64,000 bases of DNA from Natrialba asiatica DSM 12278 (lineage in GTDB: Archaea; Halobacteriota; Halobacteria; Halobacteriales; Natrialbaceae), in NCBI RefSeq assembly GCF_000337555.1, contig NZ_AOIO01000034.1, positions 1 through 64,000 of the forward strand, given 5' to 3'. Below the pieces are notes generated by a model. That model saw only the letters and a list, made by a program, of their open reading frames with translations, was not told the origin of the DNA and did not search any database. Position numbers and translations under genes: made by a program. Positions 1-7,980 of this stretch are shown in pieces; the stretch's first letter is position 1, and each line of letters opens with the position of its first letter.

Positions 1-25
1 GCTCAGAGATGTGTATAAGAGACAG
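1..25. other. Nextera/Tn5 adapter remnant (not genomic)
   Basis: Bases 7-25 are identical to the 19-bp Tn5 mosaic end used in Illumina Nextera libraries (AGATGTGTATAAGAGACAG). Bases 1-6 match the adjoining part of the read-2 adapter with one mismatch. Genomic coding sequence resumes at about base 26, in the middle of a gene. The window start is therefore an untrimmed contig end, not a biological boundary. Confidence 0.95.
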
Positions 26-594
26 CCCGAGAACATGGGCACCGCGATCGCGCCGACCTTGAAACAGCCGTACAGGATCGAGACGACCTCCGGCACCATC
101 GGCATGTAGAGCCCGACCGTCTCACCCGTCTCGATACCCCGCGCTTCGAGCGCGTTCGCCACCTGGTTCGACTGCCGGTGGAGTTCGTGGTACGTGATTT
201 CGCGAACCTCGCCGTCCTCGCCCTCCCAGATGGTCGCAACCTTGTTGCGGCGCTCCTCGTCGACGGCGGCGTGGCGGTCGACGACGTTGTGCGCCACGTT
301 CAGTTCGCCGCCGGGATACCAGTCGGTGAACTGCGGCCCCTCGCCGTCATCTCGGACCGTCTCGTACTCCTCGTAGAACTCGATATCCAGGTAGTCGACG
401 ATCTCGTCCCAGAACCAGTCGACGCCCGACGCCTCGACGCCCTCGAGTTCAGTTGTCGTCCGTTCGATCAACGCCTCGTAGTCCTCGATTCCGTGGGTTT
501 GCATGAACTCGGCGACGTTCGTCGAGTCGACGAACGCCTGGCTGGGTTCGTGGACGATCTCGTCAACGTCGTCGAGGCTGGTGTTCGCGGTCAT
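26..594 (-). CDS. acetyl-CoA synthetase-like AMP-binding enzyme, N-terminal part (truncated)
   Basis: Reading the minus strand from the ATG at 594 gives 189 codons, open until they run into the adapter at base 25. The protein opens MTANTSLDDVDEIVHEPS and contains the ACAS_N-type region (DWFWDEIVDYLDIEF, TDWYPGGELNVAHNVVDRH). It then enters the AMP-binding domain (EITYHELHRQSNQVANAL, VGLYMPMVPEVVSILYGC). Members of this family adenylate acetate or other short acids and transfer the acyl group to CoA; full length is about 650 residues, so roughly 70% is missing. The substrate cannot be told from this part. The truncation is caused by the contig edge, not by mutation. Confidence 0.9.
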
Positions 595-895
595 GGTGAT
601 GATGACACGCACAGGTTGGCGTCAGCCCCCTATCAAACAACAGGTCGTATCGCGCTGGCTCGCGGACAGTAGTGGCGTCTCCTGGCGTCCAAGCTCCATC
701 TGCCGACAGATCTGTGCGAAGGCGAGTACGGGACCGATAGTAGCCGCTGCAAGTCGGTGCACGCCCGATCGCACGAGGGCTGTACGAGCAGTGTGTCCCC
801 CGTTTCAGGTGTTCCTATAGCCGGCGGCAGTATGTACCAAAACGGGTAGGTGTGTCTGACGTACGTTTATGTGGCAGGCAACAGCCCTAGAACGT
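595..895. other. intergenic region between divergent acs-like gene and smc operon
   Basis: No convincing coding sequence is seen on either strand. The stretch holds two divergent promoters. For the rightward gene, a TATA-like CGTTTATGTG lies near 863-872, about 28 bases before the ATG at 896, as expected for a leaderless transcript. For the leftward gene, a weaker TTTGATAG-type box (minus strand) lies near 633-641. No clear repeat or hairpin was seen. Confidence 0.5.
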
Positions 896-1225
896 ATGTC
901 GAATAACCGCGTCGAGCAGCTCGAATCGACGGTCGCAGAACTCGAATCGACCGTAGAGGGCTTGACCGACGAACTCATCGAAGCCAAAGAACGCATCCGC
1001 GTTCTCGAAGCCGAACTCGATACGGAGACGCCGACTCGCGTTCCGGAGCGCCGCCAGAACGAAACCGGTACCGGTGCCAGCGCCAGTGCCACCGAACTCG
1101 AGGAAACGCCGGAAGCCGCTCCGGAGGAAGTCGAAGAGGCGACGGCCGATGCGGATACGGAAAGCGAGGCCCAATCCGGCGACGAAGCGGAAGACTCAGG
1201 TAGCGACGACATTATTGTCGCATAA
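896..1225 (+). CDS. small acidic coiled-coil protein upstream of smc
   Basis: The 109-aa protein has two parts. Residues 1-45 form a heptad-rich coiled coil with a near repeat (QLESTVAELESTVEGL, then ELIEAKERIRVLEAELD). The rest is a disordered, Glu/Ala-rich tail. Automated pipelines sometimes call such proteins bZIP factors because of the coiled coil, but I see no basic DNA-binding region. I recognise it as the short gene commonly found before smc in haloarchaea; its function is unknown. The ATG at 896 is chosen over an in-frame ATG at 869 because the TATA-like box at about 863-872 lies 28 bases upstream. It is co-oriented with smc, 108 bases away, so an accessory role in the SMC complex is plausible but is inference only. 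Confidence 0.75.
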   Translation: MSNNRVEQLESTVAELESTVEGLTDELIEAKERIRVLEAELDTETPTRVPERRQNETGTGASASATELEETPEAAPEEVEEATADADTESEAQSGDEAEDSGSDDIIVA

Positions 1226-1333
1226 CTGCACGGCGGTTCGCATTCGGGGGGACCGGACTGGCTCGTCGCAGGCCGGTGTCCGCCACGACGCCCCGAGTGC
1301 GATCCCCGACGGCACGGAGGGCTCGAGAAGAGA

Positions 1334-4300
1334 ATGTACATCAAGGCAGTCGTTCTGGACAAGTTCAAGAGCTTCGGTCGAAAGACGAAAATTCCGTTCT
1401 ACGAGGATTTCACCGTCGTCACGGGGCCGAACGGCTCGGGAAAGTCGAACATCATCGACGCCGTTCTCTTCGCACTCGGACTCGCACGGACCCGCGGTAT
1501 CCGCGCGGAGAAACTCACCGATCTCATCTACAACCCCGGCCACGAAGACGGCGCTGACTCCGGCGGCCCTCGCGAGGCCATCGTCGAAGTTATCCTCGAC
1601 AACTCGGACGCGACGCTCGATCGGTCGCAGGTCGTCAACGCCGCGGGCAGCGAGGACGTCGGCGATGTCGACGAAATCCGCATCCGTCGCCGCGTCAAGG
1701 AAACCGAGGACAACTACTACTCCTACTACTACCTGAACGACCGGGCGGTCAACCTCTCGGACATCCAGGACCTGCTCGCCCAGGCCGGCGTCACGCCGGA
1801 GGGGTACAACGTCGTCATGCAGGGCGACGTGACTGAAATCATCAACATGACCCCCCACGCCCGTCGGGAGATCATCGACGAAATCGCTGGCGTCGCCGAG
1901 TTCGACGCGAAGAAGGAAGACGCCTTCGAGGAACTCGATATCGTCGAAGAACGCATCGACGAGGCCGAACTCCGCATCGAGGAGAAACGCGACCGCCTCG
2001 ACCAGCTCGCTGACGAGCGCCGGCAAGCCATGCGCTACCGACGACTCCGCCGCGAGAAAGAGGAGTACGAGGGCTACAAGAAGGCCAGCGAACTCGAGGA
2101 AAAGCGCGCCGAACTCGAGACGGCTGCGGCGGCCGTCGACGACCTCGAATCCGATCTCGAGGACCTCCAGCGCGAACTCGACGAGCGCCAGGGGAAAGTC
2201 GTCCGCCTCCAGGAGGACCTCGAGGACTTAAACGCCGAAATCGAGCGCAAGGGCGAGGACGAACAGCTCCAGATTAAAAGCGAAATCGAGGAGATCAAAG
2301 GCGACATCTCGCGGCTCGAGGACAAAATCGAAGCTAGCGAGGAGCAAATCGAGGCGGCCGAATCGAAGCGGCGCGAAGCCTTCGTCCAGATCGACCGCAA
2401 GCAGGAGACGATCGAGGAACTCGACGAGGAGATGCGCGAGCACAAACTCGAAAAGGCCTCGCTCAAGACCGAAATCCAGGAACGCGAGACCGAACGCGAC
2501 GAACTCGAAGCCGAAATCGACGCCGTCGACACCGAGTTCGACGAACTCAAAGCCGATCTCGCGGCGCGAAAGGACGACCTCGAAGACGCCAAGACCGAGC
2601 GCAACGACCTCCAGCGCGAGCAGGATCGACTCCTCGACGAAGCTCGCCGCCGGTCGAACGCGATCAGCGAGAAGGAGACGACGATCGAGGAGCGCCGCGA
2701 GGAACTCCCCGAACTCGAAAACCGGCGCAGCGACCTCGAACGCGAACTCGAGAAGGCGACGAAAAATCGTGCGAACATCGCGGAAGTCGTCGACGATCTC
2801 AAGGACGAGAAGCGCCGTATTCAGGCCGACATCGACGACGCCGACGACGAACTACAGGCCAAACAACAGGAGTACGCCGAACTCGAAGCCAACGCCGGCG
2901 AGAGCGGCGACTCTTCGTTCGGCCGCGCGGTGACCACGATCCTGAACTCGGGGATCAACGGCGTCCACGGCGCGGTGGCGCAATTGGGGAACGTTTCCGG
3001 CGAGTTCGCCGTGGCCTGCGAGACGGCGGCGGGCGGCCGACTCGCAAACGTGGTCGTCAACGACGACGTGGTCGGCCAGCAGTGTATCGAACACCTGAAA
3101 TCGCGCAATGCGGGTCGGGCGACCTTCCTGCCGCTGACCGACATGAGCCAGCGCCGACTTCCGAACGCCCCGAGCGATCCCGGCGTCGTCGACTTCGCGT
3201 ACAACCTCGTCGACTTCGACGACCAGTTCGCCGGCGTCTTCTCGTACGTCCTCGGCGACACCCTCGTCGTCGAGGACATCGAGACCGCCCGCTCGTACAT
3301 GGGCGACTACCGGATGGTCACCCTCGACGGCGACTTGGTCGAGAAAAGCGGCGCGATGACAGGCGGCTCCCGGAAGGGCTCGCGCTACTCCTTCACCGGC
3401 GGTGGCGAAGGCCAACTCGAGCGCGTCGCCAAACAGATCACGGACCTGCAAGAGGAACGCGAGTCCCTCCGAGAGGACCTCCGGGGCGTCGAGGACCGCC
3501 TCGACGACGCCCGCGACCGCAAGACCGACGCCGCAGACGAGGTCCGCTCGATCGAAAGCGAACTCGACTCCCTCGATTCCACCCGCGAGTCCATCGAGAA
3601 CGAAATCGAAACGCTCGAGGCCGAACTCGACGACCTCCGCGAAGAGCGCGAATCCGTCGACGAGCGGATGAACGAGATCGCCGGCGAGATCGACGAGCAG
3701 ACGGCCGACATCGAGGCCATCGAGGCCGATATCGACGACCTCGAAGCCGAACTCGCAGACTCGAAGATCCCGGAACTCACCGCCCAGATCGAAGGCCTCG
3801 AGAGCGAAATCGACGACCGCGAGGACCGGATCGACGACCTCGACGGCACGCTCAACGAACTCGAACTCGAGAAAGAGTACGCCGAAGACGCCATCGAAGA
3901 TCTCCACGACGACATCGAGACCGCCCAGAACCGCACGGCCGAACACGAAGAGCGCATCGCAGACTGCGAGGAAACCATCGCCGAGAAACGCGAAACCCTG
4001 GAGGCAAAACACGAGGCCGTCGAGGAACTCGAGGCTGAACTCGCCGAGTTGAAAGACGACCGCAGCGACCTCAAAGAGGATCTTTCGGGGGCCCGGACGA
4101 AGCGCGACCAACAACAGGACCGCGTCAACGCCGTCGAGAGCAAACTCGAAGACAAACGCGAGCGCGTCGGCGACCTCGAATGGGAGATCGAGAGTCTCGA
4201 AGCCGAGGTCGGCGACTACGACCCCGAAGACGTCCCCGACCACGAGACCGTCCTCGAAATGATCGACCACCTCCAAGGCGATATGGCGGCGATGGAGCCC

Positions 4301-4903
4301 GTCAACATGCTCGCGATCGACGAGTACGACGAGGTCCGCGCCGATCTCGACGAACTCGAAGACGGGAAAGCGACGCTCGTCGAAGAGGCGGAGGGCATTC
4401 GAGACCGAATCGAACAGTACGAAACCCAGAAAAAACAGACGTTTATGGGCGCCTACGACGCGATTTCCGGCCAGTTTACGGAGATTTTCGAACAGCTCTC
4501 GGAAGGGACCGGCACATTGCACCTCGAGAACGAGGACGATCCGTTCGACGGCGGGCTGACGATGAAGGCCCAGCCCGGCGACAAGCCGATCCAGCGCCTG
4601 GACGCGATGTCCGGCGGAGAAAAATCCCTGACGGCGCTGGCCTTCATCTTCGCGATCCAGCGACACAACCCGGCCCCGTTCTACGCGCTCGACGAGGTCG
4701 ACGCCTTCCTCGACGCCGTCAACGCCGAGCGGATCGGCGAGATGGTCGAAGAACTCGCCGAAAAGGCCCAGTTCGTCGTCGTCTCACACCGCTCGGCGAT
4801 GCTCGACCGCTCCCAGCGGGCGATCGGCGTGACGATGCAAGACGACAACGTCAGCGCGGTGACGGGGATCGACTTGAGCGAGGGGGTTCCGGCTGATGAC
4901 TAG
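1334..4903 (+). CDS. smc: chromosome segregation protein SMC
   Basis: This is a full-length SMC ATPase of 1189 aa, the core of the archaeal condensin that loops and organises the chromosome. The Walker A motif GPNGSGKS is at residues 31-38. Two long coiled-coil arms flank a hinge domain at about 525-690, starting after the GESGDSSFG stretch and containing GRATFLPLTDM. The ABC signature SGGEKSL begins at about 1093, and Walker B is FYALDEVDAFLD. Length and motif order match canonical SMC. The last 8 bases overlap the scpA start (4896), so the kleisin partner is translationally coupled. The arms consist largely of Glu/Asp/Arg/Leu heptads, which produce several long spurious antisense frames. 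Confidence 0.98.
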   Translation: MYIKAVVLDKFKSFGRKTKIPFYEDFTVVTGPNGSGKSNIIDAVLFALGLARTRGIRAEKLTDLIYNPGHEDGADSGGPREAIVEVILDNSDATLDRSQVVNAAGSEDVGDVDEIRIRRRVKETEDNYYSYYYLNDRAVNLSDIQDLLAQAGVTPEGYNVVMQGDVTEIINMTPHARREIIDEIAGVAEFDAKKEDAFEELDIVEERIDEAELRIEEKRDRLDQLADERRQAMRYRRLRREKEEYEGYKKASELEEKRAELETAAAAVDDLESDLEDLQRELDERQGKVVRLQEDLEDLNAEIERKGEDEQLQIKSEIEEIKGDISRLEDKIEASEEQIEAAESKRREAFVQIDRKQETIEELDEEMREHKLEKASLKTEIQERETERDELEAEIDAVDTEFDELKADLAARKDDLEDAKTERNDLQREQDRLLDEARRRSNAISEKETTIEERREELPELENRRSDLERELEKATKNRANIAEVVDDLKDEKRRIQADIDDADDELQAKQQEYAELEANAGESGDSSFGRAVTTILNSGINGVHGAVAQLGNVSGEFAVACETAAGGRLANVVVNDDVVGQQCIEHLKSRNAGRATFLPLTDMSQRRLPNAPSDPGVVDFAYNLVDFDDQFAGVFSYVLGDTLVVEDIETARSYMGDYRMVTLDGDLVEKSGAMTGGSRKGSRYSFTGGGEGQLERVAKQITDLQEERESLREDLRGVEDRLDDARDRKTDAADEVRSIESELDSLDSTRESIENEIETLEAELDDLREERESVDERMNEIAGEIDEQTADIEAIEADIDDLEAELADSKIPELTAQIEGLESEIDDREDRIDDLDGTLNELELEKEYAEDAIEDLHDDIETAQNRTAEHEERIADCEETIAEKRETLEAKHEAVEELEAELAELKDDRSDLKEDLSGARTKRDQQQDRVNAVESKLEDKRERVGDLEWEIESLEAEVGDYDPEDVPDHETVLEMIDHLQGDMAAMEPVNMLAIDEYDEVRADLDELEDGKATLVEEAEGIRDRIEQYETQKKQTFMGAYDAISGQFTEIFEQLSEGTGTLHLENEDDPFDGGLTMKAQPGDKPIQRLDAMSGGEKSLTALAFIFAIQRHNPAPFYALDEVDAFLDAVNAERIGEMVEELAEKAQFVVVSHRSAMLDRSQRAIGVTMQDDNVSAVTGIDLSEGVPADD

Positions 4904-6056
4904 CGAGGGCTCCGAGGAACCGACGGCGACCCGGAAGTCCTCGACGGATGCGAGCGGCGAGCGAAACGACTCGCGAGACAGCGACGGGGCCGAAGAGCCC
5001 TCGCCGGCACGGGAACCGCCGCCGGACGAGACGGATATCGAGCGAGAGGCCGGACCGGATAACGAGGACGACATCCCCCTCCAGATCGTCGGCCACGACG
5101 ACCGAGAACGACCCGGAGCAGCAGACGATACGCAAGGCGAGGGGGGCACGGTACTCGAGTTCACCGAACCCGACGACGCTCGTTCGCGGGCGGCCGCCGG
5201 AGACGAGAGCGATACTGACGCCGGCACCGGTGACGAAGACGACGAAGTTGAACCCGTCGAACTCCTCGTCCAACTCGCCGAAAACGGCGACATCGACCCC
5301 TGGGATATCGACGTGGTCCGGGTCACGGACAAGTTTCTCGAGGCGTTGGACGACGCCGACCTGCGGACCTCGGGGCGGGCGCTGTTCTACGCGAGCGTGC
5401 TGCTCCGGATGAAGAGCGACGAACTCTTCGCGACGGATGAACCCGAGGAGGACGAACTCCCGCCGTGGGAGGCCCCGTTCGCCGACGAGGGGGGAATGGG
5501 CGGCGGTGCATCCGACCCTGCCGGCGACGCGCCCGGGGCCGGATTCGATCCCGTCGACAGTCTCGAAGCCGAGATGGACCGCCGACTCGAACGCAAGCAC
5601 GTCCGCGGGAAGCCCGAGACGCTAGACGAGTTGGTCCGCGAACTCCGCAGTGCAGAACGGGGGACCTGGTGGAAGGAATCCCGCAGCTACGACACGAGCG
5701 ACTCGCCGCACGGCTACGACCGCGGCGTCCAGGAACTGAGCTACCACTCGGGCGATGACTTCCGGGTGGACGACGAGCCGACCAGCGACGACGTGACCCA
5801 CACCACCCACGAGGAGGACATCGAAACCGTCATCGACGACGTCGAGGCCGAACTCGCCGCGCGCTACGAACGCGGGCGCGGCGAAGTCCTGTACGCGGAG
5901 ATCGCAGAAACGGGCGGCTCGCGCGTGATGACGTACCTCGCGCTGCTCTTTCTCGCCCACCGCGGCCGCCTGACACTCGACCAGGACGAACTCTTCGGGG
6001 ATCTCTGGATCCAGGATGCGACGACGGTTCCGGCGAACGACGCAGTCGCCGAGTGA
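4896..6056 (+). CDS. scpA: segregation and condensation protein A (kleisin)
   Basis: ScpA is the kleisin that bridges the two SMC heads. The conserved core begins at about residue 110 with VELLVQLAENGDIDPWDIDVV and continues with DKFLEALDDADLRTSG and ASVLLRMKSDEL, the usual N-terminal ScpA helices that contact the SMC neck. The C-terminal 80 residues (VIDDVEAELAARYERGRGEVLYAEI and following) form the winged-helix that binds the SMC head. At 386 aa it is longer than bacterial ScpA because of an acidic, low-complexity N-terminal extension of about 110 residues, which is common in haloarchaeal proteins. The start overlaps the smc stop by 8 bases. No scpB follows. The gene is followed by a GTGATCGC tandem (about 6059-6078) and about 200 bases without a gene. 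Confidence 0.95.
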   Translation: MTSEGSEEPTATRKSSTDASGERNDSRDSDGAEEPSPAREPPPDETDIEREAGPDNEDDIPLQIVGHDDRERPGAADDTQGEGGTVLEFTEPDDARSRAAAGDESDTDAGTGDEDDEVEPVELLVQLAENGDIDPWDIDVVRVTDKFLEALDDADLRTSGRALFYASVLLRMKSDELFATDEPEEDELPPWEAPFADEGGMGGGASDPAGDAPGAGFDPVDSLEAEMDRRLERKHVRGKPETLDELVRELRSAERGTWWKESRSYDTSDSPHGYDRGVQELSYHSGDDFRVDDEPTSDDVTHTTHEEDIETVIDDVEAELAARYERGRGEVLYAEIAETGGSRVMTYLALLFLAHRGRLTLDQDELFGDLWIQDATTVPANDAVAE

Positions 6057-6254
6057 TGAGTGATCGCGTGATCGCGGGGTTGCGAGATGAGGGATCACGG
6101 AACTCTTCGATTCGAGCGGCCGTCTGATGCCACAGATAACGATATACCGTCCCGAAAAGCCCGTCGTAACCACGAGGCAGCGAAAAACGAGTGCAACACG
6201 ACATCGTGTGAACGGTACGGAAGTGCCGGTGCCGATCCCAGTCTCGAACCCAGT

Positions 6255-6887
6255 TCAAGCGAGGTGACTCACGACAGCCAGTGCCAGCGCGACCGTCGCA
6301 ATGACGGTGCTGCTTGCCGTAAGAGCGGGCGACGCGAGCAATCCCAGCGACGCGATTCCGAACAGACTCACGGTTCCCTCGGCGACGATACTCGACGACT
6401 CACCGTCTGCGTTCACCGACGGTTTCTCGGTCGCGGTTGCAGTTGCAGTCCCCGTCTGCTCGTTCGTACTCGCGCCCGTTGGCTCGGGCTCGCTCTCCGC
6501 GAACTCGAGGGCGGACTCGACAGCCGTGCGGTCGGCCGTCAAGCGAACGGTTCCGCGAGCTTTGTCGTACTCGACGATGTCTGCGTCGTCGAGTTCAGGG
6601 AGCAGCGACTGATAGAGGGCGACGTAGACCGGTTGCCGCTGGTCGGCGGAGAGGGCCGTTGTAGTGGTTTCGTGTTCCGCGGCTGCCACGTGGTCCGTTA
6701 CGGCACGGATCGTGACGGGGCAGCCAGCCTCGAGGAGGAATTGCAGCGCGTCGCGCTTTCGAGGGGAAAGCGGGGTCTCAAGCGACAGCGAGCGGTCTCG
6801 GGCGGGCGGAGTGGCTGTGAGACTGGCATGCGATTGACCGGCCGAACCGTCTGTCGGGCGAGGGTGGCACTCGGAATCGGGGTTCAT
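6255..6887 (-). CDS. DUF7344 winged-helix-like protein with C-terminal membrane anchor
   Basis: The 210-aa protein carries a DUF7344-type domain at about residues 38-125 (LSPRKRDALQFLLEAGCPVT, AVTDHVAA, QPVYVALYQSLLPELDDADIVEYD). This haloarchaeal family looks like a winged helix-turn-helix. A Thr/Glu-rich linker follows, then two hydrophobic segments at about 172-188 and 191-207 that should insert in the membrane. A membrane-tethered transcription regulator is the likely reading; its targets are unknown. The ATG at 6887 lies downstream of a TATA-like AAATATAAT (minus strand, 6929-6936) flanked by two direct repeats described separately. Family assignment is by recognition of the conserved block, not by a search. 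Confidence 0.75.
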   Translation of the reverse strand: MNPDSECHPRPTDGSAGQSHASLTATPPARDRSLSLETPLSPRKRDALQFLLEAGCPVTIRAVTDHVAAAEHETTTTALSADQRQPVYVALYQSLLPELDDADIVEYDKARGTVRLTADRTAVESALEFAESEPEPTGASTNEQTGTATATATEKPSVNADGESSSIVAEGTVSLFGIASLGLLASPALTASSTVIATVALALAVVSHLA

Positions 6888-6908
6888 ATCTCATGCTATG
6901 TCCTCAGT

Positions 6909-6953
6909 GGTGATAGTCAGTGTGCCAATTATATTTGGCTCGGGTGATAGTCA
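6909..6953 (-). promoter_or_regulatory. promoter of the DUF7344 gene with flanking direct repeats
   Basis: GGTGATAGTCA occurs twice in the same orientation, at 6909-6919 and 6943-6953, exactly 34 bases apart (on the transcribed minus strand, TGACTATCACC). Between them lies the A/T core (minus AAATATAAT) inside a short dyad GCCAA...TTGGC (6924-6939). Transcription would start near 6906, so one repeat lies upstream of the TATA/BRE and the other between TATA and the start site. This is a typical arrangement for a repressor or autoregulator. Confidence 0.5.
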
Positions 6954-6983
6954 TGCACACATATTTGTCGTGTAAGTGATGTA

Positions 6984-7844
6984 TTAGTCGAGGTACTCAC
7001 CGGCCAGTAAATCCACGCGTTCGCGCGTCTCGTCGGGAATTGCCTCCGTCGGCGTGTTGATCGTCCCCTCGAGCGCACTCCAGGCGTCGCTTTCGAAGTC
7101 CTCGGGCATCGTTCGAATCGCGCGTTCGATCACGGCGTTGATCGAGTCCTGATTTGCCGCGGCGTTCTCGAGGACTTCGTCGAGCGTCACCTCGTTGTCC
7201 TGCTTCCAGACGTCGTAGTCGGTTATCCCCGCGACCGTCGCGTAGCTCAGTTCGGCCTCGCGGGCGAGTTTGGCCTCCGGAATCGTCGTCATGCCGACGA
7301 CGTCCCACCCCTGCGAGCGATAGAACTCGCTCTCCGCTCGCGTGGAGTACTGCGGACCCTCGATGCAGACGTAGGTGCCGCCCCGCTCCGTCTTCGTCTC
7401 CGCGTCGGTCACCGCTGCGGCCGCATCGGCGAGGTGATCGACCATCTCGGGACAGTACGGTTCGGCAAAGCCCATGTGGACGACGATGCCGTCGCCGAAG
7501 AACGTCGGCGAGCGGTGTTTCGTCCGATCGAATATCTGATCCGGAACGACGAGCGTCTGAGGCGGCAGATCCTCGCGGAGGCTGCCGACCGCGTTCGTCG
7601 AAATGACGCGGTCGACGCCGACCGATTTGAGGGCGTAAATGTTCGCCCGGTACTGCGCGTCGGTCGGCGTGTGCTGATGGTCCTCGCCGTGGCGGGGCAG
7701 GAACGCTACCTCCTTGCCGGCGAGTTCGCCCAGCGTCACGTCGTCGCTGGGGTCGCCGTAGGGCGTGGTGACGGTTTCCGTACGTGTATCTTCGAGCGGG
7801 AGCGCCTCGTAGATGCCGCTGCCGCCGATAACTCCGATCGTCAT
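6984..7844 (-). CDS. mtnP: S-methyl-5'-thioadenosine phosphorylase
   Basis: The 286-aa PNP/MTAP-family enzyme cleaves 5'-methylthioadenosine with phosphate to adenine and methylthioribose-1-phosphate, in methionine and purine salvage. Family marks are TIGVIGGSGIYE at the N-terminus, the phosphate/ribose-site blocks RHGEDHQHTP and STNAVGSLRED, DRTKHRSPTFFGDG (MTAP-like rather than purine-nucleoside-specific), YVCIEGPQYSTRAES and the purine-site region GMTTIPEAKLAREAELSYATVA. The ATG at 7844 is chosen over longer in-frame starts because the product then begins at the usual TIGVIGGSG, and a TATA-like GTTTACGG lies about 28 bases upstream on the minus strand. It is divergent from the MATE gene. 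Confidence 0.93.
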   Translation of the reverse strand: MTIGVIGGSGIYEALPLEDTRTETVTTPYGDPSDDVTLGELAGKEVAFLPRHGEDHQHTPTDAQYRANIYALKSVGVDRVISTNAVGSLREDLPPQTLVVPDQIFDRTKHRSPTFFGDGIVVHMGFAEPYCPEMVDHLADAAAAVTDAETKTERGGTYVCIEGPQYSTRAESEFYRSQGWDVVGMTTIPEAKLAREAELSYATVAGITDYDVWKQDNEVTLDEVLENAAANQDSINAVIERAIRTMPEDFESDAWSALEGTINTPTEAIPDETRERVDLLAGEYLD

Positions 7845-7980
7845 GACCGAGCATCGTCGGAGGAACACCGTAAACGGTCCGGATTCTCGGTTACGCACAC
7901 GCCCGGACCGCTCACCGTCGAGTGCAATACGGTACCACATCTCCCGAGTGGTCAAGTACGCCGCCCGACACTGTGCGGAT

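Noticed and set aside
869-1225. bZIP transcription factor for the small gene before smc
   Set aside because: Only the coiled coil is present; there is no basic DNA-binding region, and bZIP factors are eukaryotic.
2852-4666. 604-codon minus-strand frame opposite smc
   Set aside because: It is made of the complementary reading of charged coiled-coil codons; smc is unambiguous on the plus strand.
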